Below are positions 21,710 to 33,934 of a stretch of DNA of 64,000 bases, in pieces. The stretch is taken from NCBI GenBank assembly GCA_949316235.1, contig OX438753.1:17838496-17902495 (forward strand). The letters run 5' to 3'. The notes below the pieces were generated by a model, which saw only the letters and a list, made by a program, of their open reading frames with translations, was not told the origin of the DNA and did no database searches. This DNA comes from Oegoconia quadripuncta. Taxonomy: Eukaryota > Arthropoda > Insecta > Lepidoptera > Autostichidae. The position numbers were made by a program, and so were the translations under genes. Positions within the stretch are counted from its first letter, which is position 1. Each line of letters starts with the position of its first letter.

Positions 21710-24435
21710 ACGCGTCTGCGCAGGCCCCGCCCACTGCCCCTCTCGCACTGCGCGCGAGTTGCCCGACATATCCGCGATTTGGCTGCTAATATCGTCCGTA
21801 GTAAAGGTATATCTGTAAAAAATGTAAGAAAAGGAACCATCGAAATATATACATATAGAGTTATTATTATGTGTCGTATGTAGTTTGTGATGCTGTTTAA
21901 TAGATGTATTGTATAATTAACATTATGATACAAAGGGTAAATTTATTGTTAAGGACCTATAAATTATGTAAATGTAAATTTTACTCCGTATGAGTTTATG
22001 AAATTATAAGATATGTCTAATAATCGTAGTACCTAAACTATTGGAATCTTGTAATATAAGATAATTCGTGGAAAGCTCAATTCTAAACAAGAGAGGTATG
22101 TTGTACAATTATTACGAATGCACTCATTTTATAGATATTTATGGCAATTCGATAGTAATTAAATAGCGAATGAATAAGTATATTTTTGTCAATCCGAGCA
22201 ATTCGCTTAAATAATTATTCAAAACTTTTGTAAATCATTCAAAGATGTATATCATTCAACATTATCGTCTAATATAAAAATAAGTTATATCATAGTTACA
22301 AAACACCAAGCACTTATAATCTTAGATAGATAATTTAATATAAATATTTAGTGGATAAATCCATGTCGGTATATATTTTTTATTTAAACAAATTAGGATT
22401 TTATAAAATATATTCTGTTAAAAAAGATCACCCAAACAGTAGGGATAGAGAAGCCAGATAGTTTATTTTCTTTGTAAAGGCCGCACTGAACTTTATAGAA
22501 TTTACATACTATAAATTTGTCTTAAAATTAAGTACTAAAGCGGACTTATCCCATAAAGGGAACTCTTCTAGTTAACCTAGGTATTTACTAAAGGACAGAT
22601 TTACTATTCAGAATTCAAAATCCGATTGCTTTCTCGTAACTATACTTTGACAATTTTTTTATTCTTTTGACTGCAATAAACCTTTACTTATACTTTACCT
22701 CTTCAGGTCGTGCACACAGGTTTTGAAATGGAAAAATTCCAAGAAAAAGATCAAAGGTAAACTCCTGATATTTTAAATTATGAGTAAGAACCTAATAAAG
22801 TCGAAGTCAACTTTCCTTTGGGCAACGAATTCTCCAGTCCAACAATTCCATCTCATTTCGGCCCCTTACTTGCTCCTTAAGAGCGTTGGGATGCATCCCG
22901 CTTTTAAGAAACTTGTAAAATATGAAAATCGGTTCTTTTCAGAGTATTTCCAAGAAGATGAGATACTAACTTCTGGCCGAACACTGAAATTTCATCTCAA
23001 TACCTAAGTTTTTTATATATATACTCGTATATAATATAGATTGCCGTAGGGCAATCTTCTTTTTTCTAAAATTGAAATCTTAAAAATGCAAACAATTTTG
23101 TAATCATAGTCTCTTTATCAATAATGAGAACTCGTATTAAGTTTTTACCTAAATTACAGTGGCCAAGCAGATTTCGTAGTCTTCCATTTTGTCATTCATC
23201 GTCTTCCATCCTCCGCTATTGGCGTTTAGCCAAACGCGTTCGTTTCCTGGTTTCTTTCTAAGTTTCATTATGAAATTATCAGCTCCTAGGAATTGGTCCG
23301 AGAATATTCTCCTTTAGGATATAGAAAATTATGAATTGTAGTAACAGGAAGTGATTTATGATCGCTATAAAATATGAGTGCAATTATAACGTCCGAATAT
23401 TTAAACGTTTCTTAATTTTAAGAGATCCCTTAAAATCATTCCGTCACTTTAATTGTTATCGACATGAAAGTGACAGCATTAATATTTAAGGGGCTCTTAA
23501 AGTTAACTCTTAGTAAACTGAACACCAATACATGTAGTGTTCATACAAACTATAATAGACCAAATATATAAAAATATTTAATAAAATAATATTATAATAA
23601 ATGTTATAATTGATAGTCTTCAGGGTAACATACAAAATATGCAATATATCACTATATTCACGTGAACTAGATTCTACAAAAGTTTAAATTATTACTAAAA
23701 TACCGAAATTTTTTACATGTGGTCCAATACAGTTTGTATGAAAACTGATTACACGAGGAAGCATTTGAGTATTCAAGTGTGTGTGGTCCATATAATCTGC
23801 TTCTCTTCCAACTACAACTATTCCACTATCTTCTTTTATTCAAAATTAGAACATTTTCTTTGTATATCATAGGATTCTCTGTATATAAGATTTCTATTGA
23901 TAATTAATAATAAATGATATAGGAAAATCAGATCTGTATATATAACTCTTTATTTTACATAATGAACTATCATATACATATATTGAACTAGTCACAATTT
24001 CTTATATACTTATTTATCTACGAAGACTGATATCTCCCTTGGTTTATTTTAATAATAATTGAATTTACCAAGACAGTGTTGCCAAATGTGGCAATACGAT
24101 AGGATATGCTTGTATAAACTGTCTGTCTATACTTTGACTGAAAAGCATGTTGTAAGTATAGAGATATGGTATGTTGAGTTTATAAATAAGATATAAGCAA
24201 AGATTAATAATTACGGTATACGAGAAATAACAAAACTTGGACTTCCTCAAACAACAATGAGATGACAATCCAAAGACGATGGGAAGTTTATACATTTAAT
24301 TTTAATCTACTTGAGTCCAGTGATAATTAAACGGGTCTAAAAAGGCTATATAAGTAATACATCTGAAAGTAATTTTTTCCACATTCCCAGATCTTGGTGT
24401 TTTCTCTTAGATTTTGAAAAAAAATAATTAGCAGA
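21710..24435. other. AT-rich 3' flank of the receptor gene
   Basis: Probably holds the 3' UTR; AATAAA at 22675 is a candidate polyadenylation signal. A LINE-E scrap lies at 22533-22580 (GCGGACTTATCCCATAAAGG). The 75-codon ORF at 22780-23007 has no recognised domain. A small hairpin (GATTGCC..GGCAATC) sits at about 23039-23056. Nothing else was seen. Confidence 0.4.
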
Positions 24436-24823
24436 TTCATAATTGTGAATATTGCCACAGGAAAAAACGTAAATCATGATGATTAGATTCTTTCAAAGTG
24501 GCCTTTCTAGATCTCTAATGTTGTGGTGCGAATCATGAATATGAGCGGTGTGCGACTATAAGTGCTCACGATCGGTTCTTCAAGTTTCGATGAGCACAAT
24601 TAGTTAAGCAGTGCTGTGACGTCATCAATCAAGTCATTCATAACTCTGAATATTGCCACATGAAAAAACGTGAATCATGATGATTCGATTTATTCAAGTA
24701 GCCTTTTTAGATCCCTAGTGTTGTGGTTCGAATCATGAATATAAGCGGTGTGAGAGTGTGTTTCAAGTTTAACTGAGCACAATCGTTAAGCAGTGCTGCG
24801 ACGTCATCGATGAAGTCAGTTTT
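24436..24823. repeat. Tandem duplication, 201-bp unit, two copies
   Basis: The block starting ATTCATAA..GAATATTGCCACA at 24436 recurs at 24637 with a constant 201-bp offset at the start. Shared phrases are AATCATGATGATT, TGTTGTGG-TCGAATCATGAAT, GCGGTGTG, GAGCACAAT and TTAAGCAGTGCTG-GACGTCATC. The second copy has lost about 25 bp in the middle and carries many substitutions, so the duplication is not recent. Confidence 0.75.
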
Positions 24824-24845
24824 TCAGTCAAAAGTCAGTTCAAAA

Positions 24846-24913
24846 AAGCGCACAAATGATAATTTGACGTTTCGATGACAGCATCGAAACGTCAAATTAT
24901 CATTTGTGCGCTT
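24846..24913. repeat. Perfect palindrome, 32-bp arms, 4-nt loop
   Basis: The arm 24846-24877 (starts AAGCGCACAAATGATAATTT) is the exact reverse complement of 24882-24913, with ACAG between. It directly follows the tandem repeat. RNA or cruciform DNA from this site would form a 32-bp stem. Confidence 0.9.
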
Positions 24914-27900
24914 CACAAAATACGTCTGTGGTGCGTTTATATTGATCCGATCCATGAACAGTATGAATGACGTTTACCCTGTTTCGGACCACATCGTTTG
25001 ACGGCGCTCAATTTTCGACCATCGAAATGTCATCGAATCATTATCGAATGACTTACTGTTCTACCGATTTCCTTCCGTGCCAAATATTTATACCTACGAA
25101 ATATATAAGAAATCTTTGATATCTTGAGAGGTAATTGTATGTACTTGTAGATACTTATATACTACGTTTCCTGAAAACTTTAAGCTAAGCTTGTTCCTAA
25201 GAACAAAAATCTTATGACTATCTGTATATACTCTAGACCTACTAAATGATAGACTTTAACGTAACTTTTTGTGTCAAAATTAATGAAAATATATACATAA
25301 ATAGTTATATATAAAAGCACTAAGAAATGAAACATTAAATAAGTATTGAGAAAAATTAAGCCATTTTTATATTATTTTGTTTATATGTATTTAATTTACA
25401 ACATGAATATTTCTTTCTTTTCTCGACGCAAAAACTTGAATTTATCTATCCAGCTTCAATTGGTTTTAGTAGAAGTCCTAACTTGAGTACGTTTCTGTAA
25501 TATAGGCCTACGACTTACTAACTCATGGTGAATTATTATAAGTTTTTAACGAACAATTTCCTTAAATTCCTATGTATGCACTCTGGTCTTACTTTATGTG
25601 GTTCGAGTTTAAATATTTATTGAAATACCTAGTTAGGTTATAAATGACTTATCGTAACGTTACAATTTCGAAGTCATGAATGAAGACATGAGAGTCGACC
25701 CGGGATCTTGTATGGCGTCATGGTGGAACGGTTTTAATATTGCGTTTGTATTGTATCAAACTGCCTGCGTAGCATGACTTGTCGCGCGTGAAGTAGGAGT
25801 GAGAGTGGGATAGTTGTATATTTCGTCCAAGCGAATGAGCACGACAAATTTTGCGCGACATAAACGTTTATCGCACCAATCATGGTGCGGGGGCTGGAGA
25901 CTACTGCAACCACGTGACGCGGCACGCCGCCCCACATCCACTAAGGGTGCGTTCTGAATCACAAATTCATCTCCCATAGTGACCGCAACCTGTGTGCGCC
26001 AATGCAATGAGATGTCGTGATATTCTGCCTCACAGCATAGGGCTACAGCATACTAATGAAGCGGAGTACTTACACATTCATCTCTACCAAGTCTGGTGAC
26101 AATTGAGTGTATAAATTGCCTCCTCGAGGCAGGCCTTATTCAACATTTTTGCAAACCTAACAACTTTTCCCGACAGAATATGAACGGTCGAATCCAATTT
26201 GATAAACGGCTAATAATGTTTGGAACTAATATCGCCGTAACATAACCATTATTCGTGACATCACACCGCTTACTGTTGACGAATTTATGATCATTTTGGT
26301 ATGACTATGTGAGCGATTGTATCGCTAGAAAAGCGGTCCGGAACGCACGCGGCGCTAAAATCTTCCAACCACGTACTGGAAAATGTGAAATCCACCTGCC
26401 ATCGCCAACTTGCTTTTATTAGGGGCTATCTGAGACGACAACAATGTAGTTCTTGCTTTTGAAGTAGCATACATTCACCCGTGGCCGTTGTAGTCCTTAT
26501 ACTGAAAACTAAATCTAATGTAATCATCAATAGTAATCATAAATAGTATATACCTACCTATTATAAAATGTTTTCTACAGATCTGTAGTTCTTCTTTTTG
26601 GTAAGACAACATACTTTAAAAAAAATCTTTTTAACCGAAATCAAAAAAGGAAGAGGTCCCCAATTCGACTAGGTACTTATTTCTCGGTCTGTTTTTAAGC
26701 GATAACTTTATCAATTGTTAATCGACTTTAATGATTTTTTTTTCTTTTGGTAGGGTTTACCGACCGAATGGTTCCATATAAATCTAATTATGTACTCCAA
26801 ACATTGAGAATGGAACCTTACTGAAGACCCCTGGATCCAATTTTAAAGTACATAGAAACGTACTCGCAAGCAAAAACTCAAGAATTGCATTATAGCTACT
26901 GTAACAGAATTAGTTACATTGGAAGGGAAATTATTCAAATTAATTGTAATTATATGCAGTCAATTTGCCAGTGGTGGCATGCTAATGATGTTAGCGATGC
27001 CCATGTAGTAGGTATCAAAGACTTTATCTATTTACACTCATATAATTACAGACCATCTAAATATTCCATTTTGTTTGATAATTAAAAAAAATGCTACAAT
27101 GACTCCATCCATTACAATTGTAATCTTTGGACATGGCTTCAATTGGAAACAACTAGGGTCGCCAAATTTTAAGGGTTCTATAGTCGATATCGGATTCGGT
27201 ATTGGAATTTTTTTTCCAATTTTCGATACTGAATCGACTATTTACTAGAAAATTTCGAATACAGGGGCAGCAGCGACTATAACGTGCTTTGGAAGACGTT
27301 GTTTTATGACGTTGCTTAACTTCGCTAATCGAAAACCACTATGTGCAGTATAGTCAGCAGTTACAGATAATATTCTAAATTTAAAATGCTATAGTAAGTA
27401 AATGTATCGCGTACCTAGCCGGCCATCACCTGCATTTTTTTTTAATCCGCCACTAACAAAATTTATATCAATAGAAAGGGAATATAATACCAAAATGCTA
27501 AACGGAAAAAGTCTTATTAAGTAGTATACTCCCACTGAGATAACTGGATTTGAAAATCAGTATTATCTGATTTTGTGTTTGACAGCAATGAAATTCACTA
27601 AAGATTGTATTGTGATTAGCATAATCCGATTGTGCAAATGTTGTATTCGCATAAATAAAATACGTGTAACTACTGAATGTTTTCATGTTATCGAGACTCG
27701 GAGCTAAGTGGCTCTGACAAATCTGACGGCTGGCTATTGCTGGTACTGTCACTACTGTCGGATTGCGTAGAAATGAAAAATAACATAGCAAGCTATTAAT
27801 GTTTCGAGAATAGTGTCACAACACAAAAATATCGATATGCGGTTTTCAGGTTTATTTTAAGGTGGATAGAATACAACTTAGAAAATTTTATATTCTGCTA

Positions 27901-28543
27901 TCTATATTATATTCTTTAGCGATTAGCTTAGTAGTGGTCATTGACCACTATCATTTGATGTGCCAGAAACTATACTAAAATGTTCTTACCCCTTTTCATA
28001 ATCTTACACATCTGCTCCTACCCAAAAATTACCGTTATTTTATCTGTCATTTACAAAATGAATAACTTTACTTTTTAAATATTACTAAATTAAATTGCGT
28101 CTATCAGATTATGTCTAACTTAGATAGGTATATATATTTATTATTTATCGCCTAGTTTATTTTATAAAATAATGTAAAATTCGTCCTGTCTACACTTTCG
28201 TATCCATGTACAATCTTTTGGATAAATCAATTATTTTGTGATACAGTCAAAAACAAAACAAGTTTCTTGGCATTTCTTATTAATATACCTAAATAAATTA
28301 ATACAGATTTTCTCATGTAGGAACATAAAATTAATTATAGCATAAGGGTAAACGATAATAATTAGTTTTCGTACAAACTACAATCGACCATATCTAAAAG
28401 AAAAACCCTTAAATGAAACAAGTTGAAATTAATAAGTTTTTGATGAGATTATTTCGTCACTTTTATGTTTTCACACAAAAAATAAATATGTCGAAATAAC
28501 CAGAATTAAACAAATCACTACAATCACAAGTAGGCCCTACCAA
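24914..28543. other. Long stretch without a recognised gene
   Basis: Mostly AT-rich. A GC-richer island at 25730-26010 has overlapping minus ORFs of 67 and 83 codons but no domain I recognise; it could be an old element. A decayed mixed repeat may lie at about 27170-27310. ORFs at 26885-27085 and 27498-27791 appear to be chance. Confidence 0.4.
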
Positions 28544-28876
28544 CCGCCTCAGTGGCTCAATGTAAACAACATTGGGTTTACGATTCAGAGGTCGCGGGTT
28601 CGGTCTCCAGCGGGGTACATGTTTAAGTACTTGATTTGGTTGGTGGTAGGGCATTTTAAATGTCCGCCTGGCTAGCTACCGCCATCTTATCTAAATATGC
28701 CACCAAGCAGCAGCATGGCATTGTTGTGTTCCGGTTGTCAGAGATAAGATAGCCACCCCCAAATTTTTGGGTTTCCGGGTCAGTACGCTTCCACCTTCGA
28801 CCTCATCTTCACTTAACATCAGGTGTGAATGAGGTCAAGTACGAACCCGTCGTGAGGTCAAGTGCGAACCCACTGT
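28544..28876 (+). mobile_element. SINE-B copy, full length
   Basis: The tRNA-like head (CCGCCTCAGTGGCTCAATGT; GGTCGCGGGTTCGGTCTCC) is followed by the whole SINE-B body and tail. Near the end, GAGGTCAAGT-CGAACCC is repeated twice in tandem (28831 and 28855), a local duplication of the tail. Confidence 0.8.
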
Positions 28877-29075
28877 ATGTGAGGAAAATATCATCACCCA
28901 CATTTTGGTCAATTGTTAACACATTATGATAATTGGTTTTTATTCGATGGGGTCTATCATCATGGTCGTCTCCCATAAATTTGGTTAAGATTTGATGATG
29001 CACTCCGGAGTAGAGACTAGAAACTTATTGAAGTCGGTTGTTTTGATTAAATTGGGCCAGTTCAATTATATTACG

Positions 29076-29276
29076 TATTTGACGATTGGTGTCGTGAATA
29101 CTTGGATAATGGTTGCGGGTTCGAATCCAGCAAGGGGTAAGTGTTTGTATGATAAATACGAACATTTATTCCAGAGTCATTGTTGTTTATATAAATATTT
29201 ATGTACGTTCATTCGTAGTAGAAGCTTTGCTTAGTTCAGTGTAAGTGTCCGAAATATTTATTTATTACTAAAATAC
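29076..29276 (+). mobile_element. SINE-A copy
   Basis: SINE-A has a tRNA-like head (GACGACCGATTGGTGTAGTG...GGTTGCGGGTTCGAATCC), then AGGGGTAAATGTTTG, a body with GAATACGAACATTTATTCC and TGTTTATATAAATATTTATG, and an end like GATTGGTGTAAGTGTCCGAA followed by TATT repeats. In this copy the A-box side is damaged, and the tail is shortened (GTGTAAGTGTCCGAAATATT). Confidence 0.75.
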
Positions 29277-29654
29277 AGATAATATCGAATAATTTTTTAG
29301 ATGTGGTCAATTACAATACGAAAACTAATTACTTACAATAGTGTACTCAGAGTATTTTGTACTATCCTGCAAGAAGTGATTCTTTAATTACCAAAAGTAC
29401 GGTGATGTGTTTGTCTTTGACTGTACATAGCGGGCAATATTGTGAAGGTTGTAAAATGAATATCTACGAATACTGTAAAAAAGAAATATAATAAATTATA
29501 TAAAATTGTGTTCTTCAGATGTAATATAAAGGAACAAGGATAAATGGTAAATAATAAAATGATTTATTATAATGTTATAAGTGTTTTTATTTTACATTCA
29601 GTCCAAATTTCACATGGACTTCAAGTGAAGAATCCGACTCGGTTTGGCATCGTA

Positions 29655-29748
29655 CGTCAGCGCCCTCTAGGTCCACAGTAAGCATCTAGGCTTGTGTTAT
29701 GGATACCAGATTGTTAATAAACTACATAAGTACATATATACACACATA
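29655..29748 (-). mobile_element. SINE-C 3' fragment
   Basis: Read on the minus strand it matches the SINE-C end: ATCCATAACACAAGCCTAGA then GGACCTAGAGGGCGCTG. Compare CCTAGATGCATACTGCGG and ACCTAGATGGCGCTG in the fuller copy at 49246. No head is present. Confidence 0.5.
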
Positions 29749-29965
29749 CATAAAGTCACGACCTTTACCCAAATGGCTACCCCATGTAATAAAAGATTAA
29801 TGCATTAAATTTATGGTTCAACTTCGAAATATACAGATTTGAACACGTGACAGGAGATGAGCACATCACCGTTAAAACGTTCAAGACTATTGATGTTTTT
29901 TGGTGGAAAGTCCGTTAGTCACCTTTTACGACACCTAGGAGAAGACAGGGGTTGATTCTATTCTT
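29749..29965 (+). repeat. Dispersed repeat (CTTTACGACA family)
   Basis: Contains AAAGTCACGACCTTTACCC, TTCGAAATATACAGA, GTTAAAACGTTCAAG, TTTTTGGTGGAAAGTCC and TTTTACGACACCTAGG. The same order of blocks recurs at 57230-57430, where part is duplicated again. The class is unknown. Confidence 0.5.
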
Positions 29966-30041
29966 TTTACGTGCCAAAACCACAAGGCACTTCTTGTCCA
30001 AAATAACTCATAGCCAAAAATGTATTGGTAACATCGCATAT

Positions 30042-30203
30042 CTGATATTAAGTGAAGATGAGTCTGAAGGTAGAAGCGCGCTCACCCAGATCCCCCAGTC
30101 TATTAAGTTGGATATTTAAGCTGGCTATCTTAGATCAAACAGCCGGAACACAGCAATGCTATCAACATTGCTTGGTGGCAGACTTAGATAAGATGAGTGC
30201 CAT
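30042..30203 (-). mobile_element. SINE-B 3' part
   Basis: An inverted tail-plus-body fragment (ATTAAGTGAAGATGAGTCTG ... AACAGCCGGAACACAGCAAT ... GACTTAGATAAGATG). The head is missing. The 69-codon ORF over it is SINE-derived. Confidence 0.65.
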
Positions 30204-30301
30204 GGAGATGGTTAAATCTCACCGGGCTATGGAAAGAGGATCGGAGCGTTTATATGCTTAAAATCCGTAGATGAAATTTGTATCATGGATATAGTGGTAT
30301 T

Positions 30302-31200
30302 GGTATTCTTCCGTTTGGCAAAATATTTTTCGTGAAATTTTACTTCCAAAAAAACTTATCGCATTAAATAAAAAAAACAGTTTTTCTATTAATTAGCGAA
30401 AAATTTATAATTTGTACAAATGAGGAAACTCATTTATTAAACATTGTACGGATCTGGACTTCCAATGCATTTGTACAAATACGGAAATTGTACCAATGTG
30501 GCGGAAGGCGTTTCATTTCCCAAAAGAATCTTTAGCAAATTTATATTTCGCATTTTAATCACTTGGTCAAATATTAATTTGGCAACGTTTTACTTGCTCA
30601 AGTTTTATTAAGTCAAGTATACATTAAGCAAATGCCTTATTTTGTAAAAAAACATATTCCAAAAATAAGTTCGTTCAAATTTTCATATTAAGGGTGATAA
30701 ATTGTAAACATGTGAAAAGTCTGATATAAATCATTAATATTATAATTATTACCTATTAAATTATCACTTCACACAATCAGAATAAACAAGTACCTAAGTA
30801 CAATAATTAAGTACAATGATACGTAGGCTAGATTAGAACTGCTAGAAAAGTGGGTTAGGTTAGGTTAGAACTGTGACCCCAACAGAGCGCGAACCGAGCG
30901 AGCGAAGCGAGCGTACCACGGCAGCGGCCGGCGAAGCGCCGGAATTGATTTGTATAATAACAATATAATTTTCGGAAGAGCATGTTATGTCAAACCATAT
31001 TTGACTACATAATACTTGGTAAAATGAAACATTGCCATGTAATTATTTATTAAAAAATAAATTGCCGAAAATAGTATTGCAAACTGTAAAATTGCGAAAA
31101 GTTGTTTAGCCAAATGTTTTTTTGCCAAATGAAGATTTGGGAAACATACTTTGGCATGTGATACTTTGGGAAACGTTTTTTGCCCAAAAATTAGTAATCC
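30302..31200. repeat. AT-rich unit flanked by a 9-bp direct repeat
   Basis: AGTGGTATT occurs at 30293-30301 and 31201-31209. The interior has many TTGGCAAA / GCCAAATG / TTTGGGAAAC phrases on both sides (30310-30660 and 31010-31190). They surround a GC-rich core with three TTAGG units (30850) and CGAGCGAGCGAAGCGAGCG (30896). It could be one old insertion; ORFs on both strands at 30985-31317 and 31122-31478 overlap it and look non-coding. Confidence 0.35.
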
Positions 31201-31261
31201 AGTGGTATTACCATAGAGGAATAACACTACCCGTATTACTAATCCTTCTGAAGGGGCAGTG

Positions 31262-31372
31262 TTTGGGTGTTGTGTTCTTCCACCTTCGACTTCATCTTCA
31301 CTTAACATCAGGTACACACCTGATGTTAAGTTTTGAGGTCCAGTACCAACTCGTTATGCTTAAAAAAAGTGA
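31262..31372 (+). mobile_element. SINE-B tail fragment with internal palindrome
   Basis: CTTCCACCTTCGACTTCATC leads into CTTAACATCAGGT, then ACAC, then the exact reverse complement ACCTGATGTTAAG (arms 31301-31313 and 31318-31330), and the normal terminal GAGGTC..ACTCGTTATGC and A-run. Confidence 0.65.
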
Positions 31373-31475
31373 TGTTGTGCGACATATTATTTATTGTATG
31401 TACGAACCTTTGCAATTATTGATTTGTAATATGTTACGTATACCTATAGACCTTCATCAGGTCGTTCGTCCACCG

Positions 31476-31640
31476 TGAGTGAACGTCCTACGCAACTCTT
31501 GCCGCGTGGTCTCCACTCGAGAACTTTAATACCCCACCAGACATTAGTTCTTCGAGCTATCTTCCCTGCTCACTTCCACTTTGACTTACTAATTCGCTGG
31601 GATATGTAGGTGACTTTCGGTTATCCTTCATATTATTTAA
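31476..31640 (-). mobile_element. RTE-clade LINE C-terminal fragment
   Basis: Minus-strand translation gives KVTYISQRISKSKWK.AGKIA, RRTNVWWGIKVLEWRPRG and GRS, the C-terminal signature of lepidopteran RTE ORFs. A stop within it and missing residues show it is dead. No tail was seen. Confidence 0.55.
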
Positions 31641-32239
31641 GAGTTGATGTAATGGCACACGCAAAACTCATATGAGTGAGTTCACATTCACAACTCATTA
31701 ATGCCAAATTTCGTGTCGTTTTGATTGGTTCAACGATTACTCATTAGTATAATTAAGTCTATGACTGCAATGGATTACACAAATCTTTAATTCCTAATAA
31801 TAAAGTAGCCACGTAATTCAACCTCCAGAAGTTTCCCGGCTGGAAATTCCAACCAATCTTCGCTGGTACATTATTAAAATAACTCCCTTTTATCGACTTA
31901 ACGGTTGGGGAATTAAGTTACCAATAACGAAGCAACGTTCCATTATACGTAACTAAATTTGGCCTTTGCGGACGTGACAATTGGCTTCCAGTTGCGAATT
32001 CAACCAATAAAGCCCTATTAAGTTTAGGCCCACATTCCTTTATAAGATACAAGTGATGCCAGAGAACTTGACCTTGACTATTCCTATCTCAAACCATTAA
32101 GTCCTATTTCTTTCCTTATAGTTGTAAGTTACTCTTGTCAGAAAAAGAGCAGAGGTACCTAAATTATTGAGTTGGATTGAGGTCACACGAATTTAGGTTT
32201 AGGTATTGAGGAATATAGTCTCCATCTTCATCTACATCG
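31641..32239. other. No recognised feature
   Basis: Unique-looking sequence with no ORF or repeat recognised. Confidence 0.4.
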
Positions 32240-32388
32240 GACGACCGATTGGTCTAGAGGATGGTGACCCTGTCAGCGAAAGGAACGGTTACAGGTTCCA
32301 TCCAAGTATCCATAGCACAAGCTTTGCTTACCTTGGGACCTCATGATTGGTGTAAGTATCTGAAATATTTCTTTATTTATAACACCCA
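32240..32388 (+). mobile_element. SINE-A copy with internal deletion
   Basis: The head GACGACCGATTGGTCTAGAG and GTGACCCTGTCAGCGAAA is intact. After the mutated B-box (GGTTACAGGTTCCATCC) it jumps straight to the distal body (AAGTATCCATAGCACAAGCT) and the tail. The middle ~100 bp are missing. Confidence 0.7.
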
Positions 32389-32727
32389 TCGTTTTGCGTC
32401 GAGTGTTACAATTTTTTTAGTTAGTTTATGCAGTTTGTGTATGTTATGTAGTTGTCTCTTCCCGTGGGTGTCGAACAGGGCGACTAAGAAATTGCAAGAA
32501 TAACAGAGACCAGTGATGGGTAACAGTTGGTGTGGAGCTCCCAGGAAATCTACGATCGCCAACCAACCTGCCCAGCGTGGCGATTAGGGCAACTCCTGCT
32601 ATGGAAAGCGATGCAAGTCATGGGAGAAGCGTATGTTCAGTAGCTGCAGTATATGTTATGTAAAGGGTATTTTGACTGTAGTCGGATTTATACAATGACC
32701 TTTCTTTGATCTTGATAGTACTATTAA

Positions 32728-33040
32728 CCTCCTCCGAAGCTCAAAGTAAACAACGTAGGGTTTACGAATCGGAGGTCGCGGGTTCGACCCCAGGTATCTA
32801 CAGGTTTAGTAGGTGGTAGGGCATTTTAAATGTCCGCCTGGTTAGCTACCACCATCTTATAAATCTGCTGCCAAACAGTAATGTTAATAGCATTGTTGAG
32901 TTCCGATTGTCAGAGATAAGATAGCCAGTTCCCCAATTATTTGGGTTTCCGGGTCAGTACGCTTCCACCTTCGGCCTTATCTTCACTTAACATCAGGTGT
33001 GATTGAGGTCAAGTGCTAACCCGTTATGCATAAAAAATAT
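32728..33040 (+). mobile_element. SINE-B copy, full length
   Basis: A good copy: head CCTCCTCCGAAGCTCAAAGT, B-box GGTCGCGGGTTCGACCCC, body with GGTAGGGCATTTTAAATGTC, tail GTGATTGAGGTCAAGTGC and a poly-A-like end. Confidence 0.8.
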
Positions 33041-33452
33041 ATCTCTTGTCTTATCCATCTCTTTACATATCCTGGCAGCTATAATTAGAGATATTCATGA
33101 CACATAATATAGATGTAGCTCATCTATTCGTACCCAACTTTGCTTCATCCCGACAATGTTTACGACAAAGGAACGGAATTTCCTGCTTGTCTTGGTCTTA
33201 TCGGAAACATATGTATAGGTAAATCAGGTTAAGAGAAACTTTGCATTTGTAGTTGTATATCGTCATAATACAGATATTAGAGAGGTATTGTACTCTATTT
33301 GAAATGGTTTTCTTCATTTGACTGCTAAAAATACACTACATAACTATAAATAAAAAATTTCGAAAACACCCGAAAGACGATATCACCCAAATATACAACT
33401 ACGCTAAAAGGCATTAACCGATTTTCATTAAATATAGCCAATAACCTTTCCT

Positions 33453-33705
33453 GTTATTTAATCTTAACTAATATTATAAATGCGAAAGTATATAATATGT
33501 TTGTTTGTTTATTTTTGCAATCACAACGAAACGGATGAAGGCATTTGGATGAAATTTGGTATGTAGATAGAATATACCATGGATTAAAACATAGGATATC
33601 TTTACCGCGATAAAGTAAGTAATTCCTGCGGGATAAACAAATTATATATATCAGCGATAAAGTTATTCCTCGCAGGCGAAGTCGCGGGCGAGAAGCTAGT
33701 AATTT
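33453..33705 (+). repeat. Widespread lepidopteran-type dispersed repeat
   Basis: Begins TAATATTATAAATGCGAAAG, then GTTTGTTTGTTT, GGATGAAATTTGGTATG, and ends GCGAAGTCGCGGGCGAGAAG followed by CTAGTA. This order of motifs is shared by very common moth and butterfly interspersed repeats (from memory). An inverted scrap of the same end is at 42616-42670. The 97-codon minus ORF is incidental. Confidence 0.5.
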
Positions 33706-33934
33706 GCACTGTATAAGGGATCGCTTTATGGATTTTGTGAAATACAAACTTACTGCAAATTATTTAAATTCCTGCCCCGATGGCTCACGCATCCAGCCAA
33801 AAAACCTAATCGTCTAAAACGACATCGTTTTTCAAAAAGTAGTTAAGCAGTTATTTGGAACCTGGGGTAATTACGGGTTGAAAATGCTTCCTGCCCAAGC
33901 CTATAGGCTAAGCAGACAATATTTTTTGGAAACA

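Noticed and set aside
21537..21933. Three minus-strand ORFs of 65 to 120 codons
   Set aside because: They are shadows of the GC-rich C-terminal receptor exon on the + strand.
22707..22756. Exon-like block (CTCTTCAG ... CAAAG|GTAAAC), phase 0 in, as the receptor's next exon
   Set aside because: The exon at 21575-21709 fits the phase, ends in a stop and has coding-like composition, so this one is not needed. It could still be an alternative 3' exon.
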